Numbered from the stretch's first letter, positions 1-10,272 are shown. The stretch is DNA of 64,000 bases from Eremothecium cymbalariae DBVPG#7215 (GCF_000235365.1 NC_016455.1:372001-436000); one strand, 5' to 3'. A program made the numbers and translations. Notes: generated by a model from the letters alone, not told the origin.

Positions 1-111
1 TCCGATAACATAGGCACTTCTGTTGAACGAATTGCACAAAATGAGTGTGATATAATCGCAGAACCCTCTCTACATATTTCTCGTCCACTGCCAAAGCCAA
101 TGCAATTCTAA
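1..111 (+). CDS. 3' end of an unidentified gene cut by the left edge
   Basis: Frame 1 is open from the first base to a TAA at 109-111 and encodes 36 residues ending in SRPLPKPMQF. The other two forward frames close within the first dozen bases. This fits the C-terminal tail of a gene that enters from the left and converges on MOH1. I do not recognise the product, and the stretch is short enough that a chance open frame is possible. Confidence 0.35.
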   Translation, partial: SDNIGTSVERIAQNECDIIAEPSLHISRPLPKPMQF

Positions 112-467
112 GTTTAATAGTAGTAGTAATAATAATAGTAATCAGATGATGGTGATAGTGGTGATGATAAAATAAGGGTAAAAATGTGGAGTCAAAAAAA
201 TATAATAAAATAAAATAAAATAAAATAAAAGATATGCTCCAGTGAAAAAGATGAATACACGTCACACGTCGCTCTATGGACATCATTAAGTGGTTGGGAT
301 AAAGAATAAGAACGGCAAACTAAAAATGAAAAGTGGACAAAATTCCTTAGCGGCCTGCTTCTTAGCTCATTGTTTTAAGAAATGCTTCATGTTCTTTTTC
401 TCTTTTTTTGTATTTTTTCATTTCTTCTCTTTTCTCTCATAAATAGTATACTAAAGTTCACGTTTCT
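112..467. other. Intergenic, 3' flank of MOH1
   Basis: No gene seen. The stretch is AT-rich and holds a short simple repeat of five TAAAA units at 206-230 and a T-rich tract near 395-435 that would serve as 3' end sequence for MOH1. Confidence 0.6.
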
Positions 468-842
468 CTAGTCACATTCAGTGATGGGCTCTAGCTCCAG
501 GATGTATTTGCCCTCCTTATATTCTTGGTCTCTTTTCTCACTCATCAGATACTTCCAACCAACAAGGTTCTTGCAAGTGTGGCAATATATATCACATACA
601 ACATATCGCCCTGTTATCATATGCCTAGTTTCCCTGTGACCTTCCGTCACGTTAATGACCTTCCTCATGAGATATGCGTCACCCGTCACACCACGATAAT
701 CTTTCGACATAATATGGTTAGAGGATGACAGATGTGTCCTGCAATGACTACAACCATATATCTCTAATTTAGCATATTTGGTTTTGATGCCAATAGCTCC
801 AGAGGCAGGACGCTCTATGTAAACCGAATATCCTATGGCCAT
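468..842 (-). CDS. MOH1: Yippee-family zinc-binding protein Moh1
   Basis: 124 residues starting at an ATG. Two CxxC pairs are visible, C31/C34 in CSHC and C87/C90 in CHTC, followed by the GWKY block near residues 95-98. This is the Yippee fold, a beta-sheet zinc site found throughout eukaryotes. The S. cerevisiae homologue Moh1 is slightly longer and is linked to stationary-phase survival; its molecular function is not established. In S. cerevisiae MOH1 lies directly beside SEC17. Here the same two genes are in the same order and orientation, but a ferric reductase gene sits between them. Confidence 0.9.
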   Translation of the reverse strand: MAIGYSVYIERPASGAIGIKTKYAKLEIYGCSHCRTHLSSSNHIMSKDYRGVTGDAYLMRKVINVTEGHRETRHMITGRYVVCDIYCHTCKNLVGWKYLMSEKRDQEYKEGKYILELEPITECD

Positions 843-1978
843 GATAAGAGTACTATATAGTACTTCTTTCTGGCTTCCTCTTTCCGCAATAATGATAATA
901 TCTACGTCTTGGTGCCGTTTTTTCCCTATCTTAAAAATTCGTAACTCCCTTCTGCTATTTTGGTAGAGTAGTAATAGAAGTTAGCTAGCTTCTAAGTGAA
1001 CCCCCCTGTTATGGCTTTGTAAATTTTATAACTTCAAGATGCTTTTGATGTCGAAATCAACCTCTTTCCCTATCAAAATGGTGTATACGTTTGTGCGTGT
1101 ACGGGGGTTTAACAAAGTAAGGGGGTTGCTTAATATAGGAGAAACAACTATCAACAGATCGATCAACAACACAGCAGCGATGACAGTAGAAGTAATCGTA
1201 ATAATAATGTGGTAGTGGCAGTGGTAGTAAAGATGTAATAATATATCGTCTACTCAATCCAACAATGAGTAATAGATATTAAAGAAAATGAATGTGTAAC
1301 AGGGGTTTTTATTTTCTTTTTTCCAAAAAGCTTCACTCAAAACGATTAAATGTTGAGATTATTGTGTATAAAGCGTTTGGAAGTTTCTAGGTTTCCACGA
1401 CTAGAATTTGCTGTTGATATTATGCTAAATATCTGTAAAGGTTCCTCCCTCCCTCCCCCCGGATACCCAGTAACTCGCTTCATAAATGCGATTCTCACAT
1501 CTGGGCTTTATCTATTACATGTTATGAGACATTTTTGAGGGGGGGGCGGTGAGGAAAGGGTGGATGGGGGGGGGGGCGCTAGATGGATAGCCACCATCTT
1601 CTAATAAAGGGATGTATTGCTAGGACTCGGGATTCCAATATGTGTGTACGGGTGTTTAACTATCACGTGAATTGGGAGTGTTATTGAACCAGTCTAATAC
1701 TTGTAGAATAATAGTATGGGTATCATTGGGTTGGTAGAGAAATAAGATTTGTGGTTTTAGTTTTATCAAGGTGGTTTGTAGGATAGTCGTTTAGTTCGAT
1801 AGGTAGAATGTGTTGGACGTTTGCGGCAAAGCGCTGTCGCATCAGAAAAGATCGCGATGCGACATGAGAAGCAGAAAAATCTGTCTACGATACATGGAGG
1901 CAAGTACAGACGGCCAGGCGTAGGAGATTATCAGAATACCACTGGTCTTCTTAGAGTACTTAGAGTATAATAGCATAA

Positions 1979-2011
<33 letters not shown>

Positions 2012-2115
2012 CGTATTTATGTCTCTGTGTGTTAGTGTCTAGTTTAGTTAGACGTTAATGCGAATATACACGTAAAGAATAATGCACACAGGGCAAGCCC
2101 TTGAGGAGAGGGAAC
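843..2115. other. Long intergenic region between MOH1 and the ferric reductase gene
   Basis: No convincing gene. It is the 5' region of MOH1 and the 3' flank of the reductase gene. It holds a C-rich run (1444-1460), two long G runs (8 G at 1539-1546 and 11 G at 1566-1576), a CACGTG box at 1664-1669 and an AT dinucleotide tract near 1980-2011. Open frames here are short and have no recognisable product. Confidence 0.6.
1444..1576. repeat. Homopolymeric G/C tracts with quadruplex potential on both strands
   Basis: The minus strand at 1444-1461 reads as G runs of 6, 3, 3 and 2 separated by single bases. The plus strand at 1539-1576 has G8, then GGG, then G11. Both satisfy the run pattern for G-quadruplex formation. 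The runs stand out sharply against AT-rich flanks. Confidence 0.6.
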
Positions 2116-4317
2116 TTACCAAATCTGTAATTCTTCGATGTATTCAATTCTACCACCGGAGCGAGAGCCAACCTCTTTGGCCAACGAGTCTCTAACTGCA
2201 TCTACCATAGAACTATGAGCACACGACATTACTGCGACATTGCTGCCAGCGACTTCATTTAGATCAGAGTTGAGCAGCTCAGGGATACAAGGTCTTCCCC
2301 TTCTGAATTCCACGTTAGGAAAGGCGCTGGGGCGCACTAGTTTCACTGAAACATGTTCTTCAGATTTGTTCTCTTTAGATGCAGATGCAGTAGGACTCTG
2401 GTATAATTTAGCAGCTTCTTTGTTGTCATCTGCGGACGAAGACGAATCAGCATCGGATGTTTTCTCATTATATATTTCGCCCTCCTGCGGCTTGGTGACA
2501 TAAATGATCATTTGAATGTTGTTGTATTTTTCTAACGACTTTAGCTCATCCATGAACCACTCAAATTGTGAGGTGTATCTTATAACCCAGTAAAACTTAA
2601 CAAATGGGACTTTTTTAGCTTTATCTTTGAGGGACAGCTCTCCAAGTTCTCTTGCATATGTAAATGGACCAGGGATACCGTTACCACCCGAATAGAGTAA
2701 GACATTATCATACTTGTCCAGAGAGGTATGACTCCCATATGGACCTTCGACGGCGATTCTGAAGTGAGCTTCTTGACCTGTTTTGTCAATTAGAGACTTG
2801 GCAATGGACTTTGTAGCGCCATTCTTCACCTTTATGAGAAACTTCACGTATGGACAGTCATTGCTAGATACCATAGTGAAAGGATGAGATTGCCAAAAGA
2901 GAGGAGTTCCAACAAAATACACGTAGGCAACTGAGCCAGGGAAAGCGACCCACCAGTTGTGTCTTGGCACGGTAATTTCAAGTGTTTCATTTGATATTAG
3001 CTTTACCTTAGCCGTCCTTAGACCGAAATGGGCGATACGAACAAATCTCAAAAACCTGTCAAATCCCCAGATAGCTGCACAAGCAAACCACCACTGACCA
3101 GATCCAAAGAAATCAGTGTGCATCCAACCGCCAATTAAGAAGAACATAGCAAGAAGGATATGGAAATACAAAAATATTTCATAAGAATGGCGGCGGAAAT
3201 AAGGCATAGCTTGGAATAGGATCACAATTCCAGCTACTATAGAGACAGATCCCCAACGCCACCAGCCAGTACGCTTTCTTGTGTGATATTTGCCCATTGC
3301 AACAGTATTCACAAGCATGGAAATAGTATGGATGAATAAAGAAGCGACAGAGACCCTTGCAACCCATTTATGGTAAGTTAAAAAAGTAGACTGCTTCCAA
3401 CCAGTGAGGAAGAGCAAGACATTATTACGCCCTGCAAATAGCCATGTTACAGTAAATAAAAAGTTCGTCAAAATACCGGACCTATCACCAATGTAACGAC
3501 CAAACTGGGACGCTTTGCCCGACCAAATGACACCATCCTCGACGTAATGATAATTTGCAGCGAGGAAAACAGCGGACATAGTAACAAATATGAAAACCAC
3601 AATAGATTCCAGCCTTGTGGGAAGATATGCACCAAATAAGGATGGAGCAGTATGGGCCCCGTTAAAAGCTGTAGGCACCGAAACTAGCTGTCTATATTTC
3701 CGAACAATGTACAGCCTGGAAAGAGCTTTATTTAACGACATCCACACAGTAGGTATTAGCATATGGGCAAAATTACTAACCATGCCGAAGAACACGACCA
3801 ACGCCCAGAACGATAACAGAGTAGTTCCCATCCACATCGCATCATCAATGTTCTTATATCTAGCATAGTAAGAATCATAGTAAAGCTTGAAAACCTTCTT
3901 AGAAATCTTAACAGGTACATTAGTGGGTTTAGACTTGTTAAACCCTTCGATCTGATCTGTAGTTTTCCAATACTTAGTGACGTTTTCGTATGCATTTCTG
4001 ATCTCCTCTAAAGTCACATTGCCCTCACACTGTTGAAGAACGAATTTTTCAAATTGCTTTGTAGCTTCTTTACTGTCCTCGGTATAAGTATATCCACAAC
4101 CAACAAAAGAACCCATAGCAACAGCATTCCTGCATTCACATTCATAGCTTTTTGATGCTTTTTTCCCTTTAATATTACAAAACGTAGCTTTTTTGACTAG
4201 CGCATTTTTACATCCCATACCAACAAAGTCACCCTCGTTATTAAAATGGTGAAGCTGAGCAGCAGAAACGAGGGAAGAAACCGCCGACAACAAGTACACC
4301 AATTGATACACTCTCAT
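2116..4317 (-). CDS. Plasma-membrane ferric/cupric reductase, FRE family
   Basis: 733 residues from the ATG at 4317; the open frame extends further upstream but without an ATG, and this start exposes a signal peptide (MRVYQLVYLLSAVSSLVSAA). A luminal cysteine-rich segment follows, then a multi-span core with two helices carrying paired haem-ligand histidines (YHKW...FIHT and RHSY...FHIL). The FAD motif HPFT lies near residue 478 and the NADPH-binding GGNGIPGP near 543. The C terminus IEELQIW is typical of yeast Fre proteins. Such enzymes pass electrons from cytosolic NADPH to extracellular Fe(III) or Cu(II) before uptake. Which Fre paralogue it matches cannot be said. Its position between MOH1 and SEC17 differs from S. 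cerevisiae, so it was gained here or lost there. Confidence 0.95.
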   Translation of the reverse strand: MRVYQLVYLLSAVSSLVSAAQLHHFNNEGDFVGMGCKNALVKKATFCNIKGKKASKSYECECRNAVAMGSFVGCGYTYTEDSKEATKQFEKFVLQQCEGNVTLEEIRNAYENVTKYWKTTDQIEGFNKSKPTNVPVKISKKVFKLYYDSYYARYKNIDDAMWMGTTLLSFWALVVFFGMVSNFAHMLIPTVWMSLNKALSRLYIVRKYRQLVSVPTAFNGAHTAPSLFGAYLPTRLESIVVFIFVTMSAVFLAANYHYVEDGVIWSGKASQFGRYIGDRSGILTNFLFTVTWLFAGRNNVLLFLTGWKQSTFLTYHKWVARVSVASLFIHTISMLVNTVAMGKYHTRKRTGWWRWGSVSIVAGIVILFQAMPYFRRHSYEIFLYFHILLAMFFLIGGWMHTDFFGSGQWWFACAAIWGFDRFLRFVRIAHFGLRTAKVKLISNETLEITVPRHNWWVAFPGSVAYVYFVGTPLFWQSHPFTMVSSNDCPYVKFLIKVKNGATKSIAKSLIDKTGQEAHFRIAVEGPYGSHTSLDKYDNVLLYSGGNGIPGPFTYARELGELSLKDKAKKVPFVKFYWVIRYTSQFEWFMDELKSLEKYNNIQMIIYVTKPQEGEIYNEKTSDADSSSSADDNKEAAKLYQSPTASASKENKSEEHVSVKLVRPSAFPNVEFRRGRPCIPELLNSDLNEVAGSNVAVMSCAHSSMVDAVRDSLAKEVGSRSGGRIEYIEELQIW

Positions 4318-4609
4318 CTTGAAAAATTTCAATATTTTCAAGCAACACCCAAGAATGATCTCCCAATGGGTCTTTTCGGCACCGTTAATTTTGTTACCGG
4401 TGTCACGGTTTCGCCTTCGAGCAATCACCCGCCAGCAAGCCTATATATAAGTAATCGACAATTAATGTTCTCGAAAGAACACCACATGTTGCTGCAGAAA
4501 CCTTCCTTGTTCGACGTTCATATTCAATAGAAAGAATACTTGTATGGTTGTTTCTGGCCACAGTCTAATTTTGCATGAATATCAATTAATAGCCTCGTAT
4601 CGCTCGATG

Positions 4610-4615
4610 ACACCC
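4610..4615 (+). promoter_or_regulatory. Candidate Aft iron-regulon site (ACACCC)
   Basis: ACACCC fits the PuCACCC core recognised by Aft-family activators in yeasts. It lies about 290 bp upstream of the reductase ATG. The motif is short and could occur by chance; the iron-reductase context is what makes it plausible. Confidence 0.4.
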
Positions 4616-4848
4616 ATTTTTTTTGTCACACAAAAAAATTGTCTTTCTGCATCAACTTTTGCACCTTCATTGTACCTCGAAGATTTGAAACTGGCTCGAG
4701 CACTGGCAAAGCTTACTTTTTAAAACCGATTCCTTTTTGCTCTGCAAGGTTACTTACTACATGCATTGTGGGCTCTTCTAAGCTTTTTTCCCTGTATGCA
4801 CACTTACGTTAGCTCGAAAAAACTTGAAGGAACTTAATCCTCGAGAAC

Positions 4849-4855
4849 TGCACCC
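4849..4855 (+). promoter_or_regulatory. Candidate Aft iron-regulon site (TGCACCC)
   Basis: TGCACCC matches the fuller S. cerevisiae Aft1 core (PyPuCACCC). It is about 530 bp upstream of the reductase ATG, a second possible iron-responsive element in the same promoter. Confidence 0.5.
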
Positions 4856-4942
4856 CTGTTGAAAAGTTATACACCTAAAAAAAGAAAATATTCCGTAGAA
4901 TGAATGAATACACAAGCCCTCTAACGGACTTTATGTCCATGA

Positions 4943-4992
4943 GTTTCCTAAAAATGACTATAATAAAATCCTTCAGCTGATTTTTAGGAAAC
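4943..4992. repeat. Perfect 13-bp inverted repeat upstream of the ferric reductase gene
   Basis: The arm GTTTCCTAAAAAT at 4943-4955 is repeated as its exact reverse complement at 4980-4992, with a 24-base spacer. Each arm contains TTTCCTAAAAA, which resembles half of an Mcm1-type site. It could be a paired protein-binding site or a hairpin in a transcript. Confidence 0.75.
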
Positions 4993-5413
4993 AAGTTATA
5001 TTATAAGGAGAATGTGCTAAAAGAGGTAATGTTGGCGGTGCATGCTGCAAGGGACCACGGCCCGAAGCGCGCTCTCTTCAGTAATTTTGTAATGTTTCCC
5101 CATTAGAGTTCCCTTACCTAGAAATACGGGATGTCATATTTGTACTGTCCTGCATTGTAAATTTATGCTTTTAATAATTAGTTGTTCCAACTATGTGTGC
5201 ACACAATAACACGGAAATGCAAACACACCATGCATACATCATACAAGCGGGGTCAGAACACTAAAAATTTTTATATGATATATAAAAAAGAAAGACTTAT
5301 TCAGACAGCGGATGCCTCGGACACTAATGTTGGAGTCGAACGGCGGCTACGTTTCGAGGCGGCTGCTGCTGCGCTGTGGCTGTGTGTTGGGCTATAATAA
5401 GTCATCTGTTGGG

Positions 5414-6292
5414 CTACAATAAGTCATCTTCGGCTTCGGAGATCGAGTCCTTTATTTGTAGCAGCACGGTCGTTTTCCATTTGTCTAACTTGTTGAATTT
5501 GTCGTAATCGAACACTTGAGAGCTGAAAGATTCTATGTTGCCCTCCTTGACGGCGTCGATTAACGACGACAATAGGGTGTGTTCTCTGGATTGTTGGAAG
5601 GTAGTATCTTCTTGGAGAGCCTCTTGTAAAACTTTTTCTGCTGCAACGGTGTCTCCAGCTGCCAAATAACATAGAATCAACTTAAGATAATGATCTTTTA
5701 AAGACCATTGGGACAGCTTATTTCCTAGTGAATTGGCAATAATTTTGCGGTATATTTCAGCCGCATCTAGATAATTCTTATCCAATGCCTTTAGGTCTGC
5801 ACATCTAATGTATGATTTGTTCGATAGGGCTAAAGCTTGATCTTGCAGGTACCAGTCCCCTGCGATTTCAAAATTCTCGATCGCCTTTGGGTAATCTTGC
5901 AAGACGAATTCCTGGATATCTGCGAGTTCAAATTTAAAATACGCCCCCCTACGGAATTGCCCCCTTCGCGTAAATATACCGATCGCCTTCTCTAAAGCCT
6001 CACAGGCCTTTTGGGGATTGGAGCTCTTATAACACTTGTATGCTTCCACAAATGTATTCCCCGCCTCATCCTCATTTGACGCGTCAACCTGACATTGTGC
6101 GGCCTTCCAAAACGTGTCCCCAGCGGTATCCAACTGCTTAGATAACCGATACAAGTTGGCAGCTTCAATATACAAGTCCGAAGCTTCTTCTAGCCGGTAA
6201 CTATCACCCCCTGAAAGCCATCTTGTGAATCCACTACTAGGCTGTGCCTTCTTTTCCGCCCTAGCTATTAGATCCTGAGCCTCTGAAATCAT
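5414..6292 (-). CDS. SEC17: Alpha-SNAP, SNARE-disassembly adaptor Sec17
   Basis: 292 residues, the same length as S. cerevisiae Sec17. The whole protein is a stack of TPR-like helical repeats, with the N-terminal block containing [21 protein letters not shown]. That block includes the hydrophobic loop that touches membranes, and the C terminus is acidic ([10 protein letters not shown]) and stimulates Sec18/NSF. The protein binds cis-SNARE complexes and recruits Sec18 to pull them apart after membrane fusion in the ER, Golgi and vacuole. Start is an ATG with no nearby in-frame alternative upstream. Confidence 0.97.
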   Translation of the reverse strand: MISEAQDLIARAEKKAQPSSGFTRWLSGGDSYRLEEASDLYIEAANLYRLSKQLDTAGDTFWKAAQCQVDASNEDEAGNTFVEAYKCYKSSNPQKACEALEKAIGIFTRRGQFRRGAYFKFELADIQEFVLQDYPKAIENFEIAGDWYLQDQALALSNKSYIRCADLKALDKNYLDAAEIYRKIIANSLGNKLSQWSLKDHYLKLILCYLAAGDTVAAEKVLQEALQEDTTFQQSREHTLLSSLIDAVKEGNIESFSSQVFDYDKFNKLDKWKTTVLLQIKDSISEAEDDLL

Positions 6293-7869
6293 CTATCCAA
6301 CTCCCTCAAAAACCGTTTTAATCTATCTCGATTGGATAAGATAGGAATTGTTGTCTTCTAAATACGTCTCTTTCCTAGCTAACAGAGCCCCCCATGTAGG
6401 AGGAGAAATTTTATGTACAGCGGTTTTTTTGATCTAATTTAATTTTTTAAGCAAATCATTAATCACGTGCTACTGTTACCGATTATATCATTTATATGTA
6501 TTATATATAGAGATATACGTTTATATATAAATAATATAAATATTATTGGTACCCGCCCCATATTTCCGTAGCATGTATATATGGGGGCTGGTATTATTAT
6601 AAAGCATTATCTTAATTATTATAAATCTATATTCGGTTTACACAGGAGATCATCATAACCGCATGTCTGGTGGATCACGTCCTCCGATCTACATCCTGCA
6701 CCCTCCCGCCAGATGTTTACCGGCCGCTTGCCAAAAGTTACCCTCTATACCAAGCCAAGGAGTTGCAAGCAGCGCCGATTTGCATTCTTCATTACCCAAT
6801 GAATTCTCTTATCTTTTCCTAGAAGCATTTCTAAAAAACAATATCCGAAATCCACAATTCAGATAGCCAGCCACACAAACAGTCAGTTCCATAGCCCCAC
6901 ACTCTCTTAGTAAACAGCGCGTATAACTTCTCTCTCTACTTATCTCCTTAACCCCAACAAAAACACATTCTTTCCCACATTAATCTGAAGATCGCACTGT
7001 AACTGTTATTGCCTAACCACTAAGAGGCTTCATCTGTCCTACGTCCGTACGCCATGCCACCCCACTTACATTCACTCCTGCGGAAGGAGCGAACACCTTC
7101 ATCAGTAAATCCTATCATTAACACTGTCGCCCACCAAAATTTAGACACGCTCCTGGCATTCGATCTGTATGTGTACTTTTACATTATTCTACATATATTA
7201 TACGCTCCGGTCCTGCATTATCCATCACGTGATCTCGCCCAAGTGCAGACCACGCTAGAATAATTTAATAGTCTAGTATAATTGTTAATCATCCTCTTTA
7301 AAGGAAATAGGAACACCCTATGACGGTATCTCCGCCAAGTTTCAAAACTTTTTAAGAAGAACGTGCGATAGCTTCTATGACAAGATTCGGAGACACAGCT
7401 GGCTCGATGAGCTGCCTTCTGCATAGATAAAGAATAATGGCGTCTAAGTAGTAGTTTGGGAATAAACCAATCGTACGATATATTTTAGCAGTCTTGATAA
7501 GCTACGGCGTCGCGGCCGTAGCAACAAAAAGTCATCTATCAGTACCGTTTTCTTTATATTGGTTGCTAACGCGGTTTCTGCAGATTAAATGCCCTGCGAT
7601 AAGGTAAAGATATTCGCTGCATTTAGAAGAGCAAAAAAAGCTATATAACTTCGCATGTCAGAATCTTGGTATAATGGATCTAGTAGATTGATTATCGTTA
7701 CTATAAAGAACATTCGGAGCACATCTGTATAATTTGCAGTGTTTTGTTCAGTCCATTTTTGTTTTTGGTAGTGGGGAACTAGGTATTTCTAGGATCTTGA
7801 GTCAGCGTTCGTGGTTGGTGCAGAGGCGTTCTATCTTGTTTGAGTTCATGGTAAGCAAGATAAATAGAT
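6293..7869. other. Long divergent promoter region between SEC17 and the OPT transporter gene
   Basis: No gene supported. Short open frames at 6663-6866 and 7054-7263 have no recognisable product. The region includes CACGTG boxes at 6464-6469 and 7226-7231, an AT-rich stretch at 6480-6550, and a GC-rich palindrome at 7501-7522. At nearly 1.6 kb it is one of the longest gene-free stretches here. Confidence 0.6.
7501..7522. promoter_or_regulatory. 8-bp palindrome with CGG/CCG ends, candidate zinc-cluster factor site
   Basis: GCTACGGC at 7501-7508 and its exact complement GCCGTAGC at 7515-7522 flank six bases. Inverted CGG triplets are the usual half-sites of fungal Zn2Cys6 dimers. It lies about 350 bp upstream of the transporter ATG. 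The factor is unknown. Confidence 0.45.
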
Positions 7870-10272
7870 ATGGAAGCGATTAAATCTATTCTGTCGCGTG
7901 ACGCACCTATCACTGAAAAAGTGCCAGCAAAAGTGCAGCACAACGAGAAGGACGGGCATATTTCCTCAGTTCATTTGGTAAAAGATGAGATTCAGCCATC
8001 TGAATCGCTGCCCCATTACCCTTTGATAGATAAGCTATCTGGGCAGGTGGATGTTGATGAGTATGCGTCACTTACAGTAGAGGGTGATTCTCCATATCCA
8101 GAGGTTAGGGCAGCTGTTCCTTCTTATGATGACAGCTCTTTGTTGCAAAATACGGTTCGTATGTGGGCGATTGGATTATTCATGACAACAGTTGGTTCTG
8201 CTTTAAATATGTTATTCTCTATGCATACACCTCCCATTGCTTTAACGGCATTTGTTACGTCTTTGATGGGGTGGCCGATGGGAAAGGCGTGGGAGTACTT
8301 TGTTCCAAACTGGAGGTTGTTTGGTCCACTTGGGGGGCCATATTTGAATCCTACGCCGTTTAACCTGAAGGAACACGCTTTGATTACGATTATGGGTAAT
8401 GTCGCTTTTGGAGGTGGTAATGCGTATGCCACGGATATTTTGTTGTCCATGCATATTAAGGATTTTTATAATCGTAATTATGGATGGGCTTTTGACTTGC
8501 TTGCAGTGTGGTCCACTCAGTGTATTGGATTTTCGTTGGCCGGAATGTGTCATCAGATTTTAGTGAAGCCAGCAGTTATGATATGGCCTTCTGCATTAGT
8601 TACCTGCACCTTCTTGACTAACATCCATATCAATGAGAACCACGTGGCTAATGGATGGAAAATTTCTAGGTTAAAGTTCTTTCTAATTGTATTCATTATT
8701 GGGTTTGTATGGTACTGGATCCCAGGTTACTTGTTCCAAGCGTTGGGTACTTTTGTCTGGCCTCTTTGGATAGCCCCCAAAAATGTTATTGTCAACCAAT
8801 TGTTTGGTCCACAAACTGGAATGGGTCTATTACCATTAACCTTTGACTGGAACCAAATTAGTGGTTTCACGGGCTCTCCGTTGGTACCTCCCGTTTCTGC
8901 GATTATCACTATTGCAATCTCTGTGGTTAGTATTTTCTGGATTCTACTCCCAATTATTCATTATAGTAACATTTGGTACGGTAAGTATCTCCCAATGAGT
9001 AGAAGCAAATCCTACGACCGGTACCAGAATACTTACAACGTAAGTGCAATCGTCGATGAAACGTTAAGCTTGGACAAACAAGAGTACCAAAACTATTCAC
9101 CATTGTATCTACCAACTTCGTTTGCGATTTCTTATGGTATGTCTTTCGCCTCTATCACCGCGACAGTGATGCATACCATTTTATTTCATGGCAAAGACAT
9201 AGTAGCTCGTATGCGGTCTTTGAAAACTGAGGAAGAAGATGTTCACGCAAGATTAATGAAAAGTTATAAGACAGTTCCATGGTGGTGGTACGCATGCGTG
9301 TTCCTGGTTTTCTTGGCTATGTCTATTGCTGTCATAGCTGGGTGGGATACTCAGATGCCAATATGGGCTTTGATATTTGCATTGGGCATTGCAACTGTCT
9401 TCTTGTTACCCGTTGGTATCATCTATGCTTTAACCAATATCAGTGTTGGATTGAATGTCATAACTGAATTCCTCATCGGTTACGTGCTGCCTGGTCGCCC
9501 TATCGCCATGATGTTCTTCAAAACGTTTGGCTATATTACCAACAATCAAGCAATAACTTTCGCGCAGGATATGAAGATAGGTCACTATTTGAAGCTTGCT
9601 CCTAGATTAATGTTCACTGCCCAATTCCTCGCAACGATATGGGGAGGTACTGTCCAAGTGGCTGTAATGAGATGGGCTGAAGGCAATATTCCAGACTTAT
9701 GTACAAAGGATGGTAGCTTCAATTGTCCACATGCTACCGTTTTCTTTAATGCTTCCATCATCTGGGGTGTGATAGGTCCACAAAGGATGTTCTCCAGTGG
9801 TCAATTATATTCGAAGTTGAACTACTTTTTCATTGCAGGTGCAATTCTGCCAGTTATTAACTGGTTAATCTTGAACAAATGGCCCAAGCGATTTGAAAAG
9901 TACGGGCGTATACCAAAGATCTGTGCCAAGTATTTGTCTTGGCCAGTCTTTTTCAGTGGTACTGGTATGATTCCCCCAGCTACAGCTTACAACTATGGAG
10001 CCTACTGCATTCTCGGTATTTTCTTTGGATACTTCGTAAAACGTTATTGGTTCCACTGGTGGACAAAGTACAACTACTCCCTGAGTGCTGCTTTGGACAT
10101 CGGCTTGGCTTGGTCAGCCCTCATAGTATTCTTTAGTACCTCGATTCATACGGTCAATCCACCAAGTTGGTGGGGCAATAACGTTGTATCGAACACATTA
10201 GACAGTAAGGGTACGGCGATGCAAATAACGTTGACGTCTTCTGAGGATTTTTTTGGTCCATCCAGCTGGTAA
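7870..10272 (+). CDS. Oligopeptide transporter, OPT family
   Basis: 800 residues, close to S. cerevisiae Opt1 (about 800) and shorter than Opt2. The family signature SPYPEVRAAV near residue 75 is followed by many hydrophobic segments. The usual NPGPF-KEH block reads NPTPFNLKEH, and a WWGN block lies near the C terminus. OPT proteins are proton-coupled importers of tetra- and pentapeptides or glutathione at the plasma membrane. The C-terminal half (GYVLPGRPIAMMFFK, NASIIWGVIGP) is typical of the family, but I cannot assign it firmly to the Opt1 or Opt2 branch. The N-terminal 70 residues are hydrophilic and probably cytosolic. Confidence 0.93.
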   Translation: MEAIKSILSRDAPITEKVPAKVQHNEKDGHISSVHLVKDEIQPSESLPHYPLIDKLSGQVDVDEYASLTVEGDSPYPEVRAAVPSYDDSSLLQNTVRMWAIGLFMTTVGSALNMLFSMHTPPIALTAFVTSLMGWPMGKAWEYFVPNWRLFGPLGGPYLNPTPFNLKEHALITIMGNVAFGGGNAYATDILLSMHIKDFYNRNYGWAFDLLAVWSTQCIGFSLAGMCHQILVKPAVMIWPSALVTCTFLTNIHINENHVANGWKISRLKFFLIVFIIGFVWYWIPGYLFQALGTFVWPLWIAPKNVIVNQLFGPQTGMGLLPLTFDWNQISGFTGSPLVPPVSAIITIAISVVSIFWILLPIIHYSNIWYGKYLPMSRSKSYDRYQNTYNVSAIVDETLSLDKQEYQNYSPLYLPTSFAISYGMSFASITATVMHTILFHGKDIVARMRSLKTEEEDVHARLMKSYKTVPWWWYACVFLVFLAMSIAVIAGWDTQMPIWALIFALGIATVFLLPVGIIYALTNISVGLNVITEFLIGYVLPGRPIAMMFFKTFGYITNNQAITFAQDMKIGHYLKLAPRLMFTAQFLATIWGGTVQVAVMRWAEGNIPDLCTKDGSFNCPHATVFFNASIIWGVIGPQRMFSSGQLYSKLNYFFIAGAILPVINWLILNKWPKRFEKYGRIPKICAKYLSWPVFFSGTGMIPPATAYNYGAYCILGIFFGYFVKRYWFHWWTKYNYSLSAALDIGLAWSALIVFFSTSIHTVNPPSWWGNNVVSNTLDSKGTAMQITLTSSEDFFGPSSW

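Larger units (their letters stand above)
4318..5413. other. Ferric reductase promoter and SEC17 3' flank
   Basis: No gene supported; the short open frame at 5182-5397 has no recognisable product. The region holds two candidate Aft-type CACCC sites (4610-4615 and 4849-4855) and a perfect 13-bp inverted repeat (4943-4992). Confidence 0.6.

Noticed and set aside
5331..5350. B-box-like GTTCGACTCC on the minus strand
   Set aside because: The neighbouring bases do not form a T-arm, and no acceptor or anticodon stem can be drawn, so no tRNA. No tRNA was found anywhere in the window.
6461..6600. Centromere-like arrangement: CACGTG followed by an AT-rich stretch and a TTTCCG
   Set aside because: The AT-rich part is only about 80 bp, and the right-hand element lacks the TCCGAA core of CDEIII. 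Probably just a promoter.
7054..7263. 69-codon open frame with a hydrophobic middle upstream of the OPT gene
   Set aside because: No recognisable family, a weak ATG context, and it contains promoter-like motifs (CACGTG). It is most likely chance.
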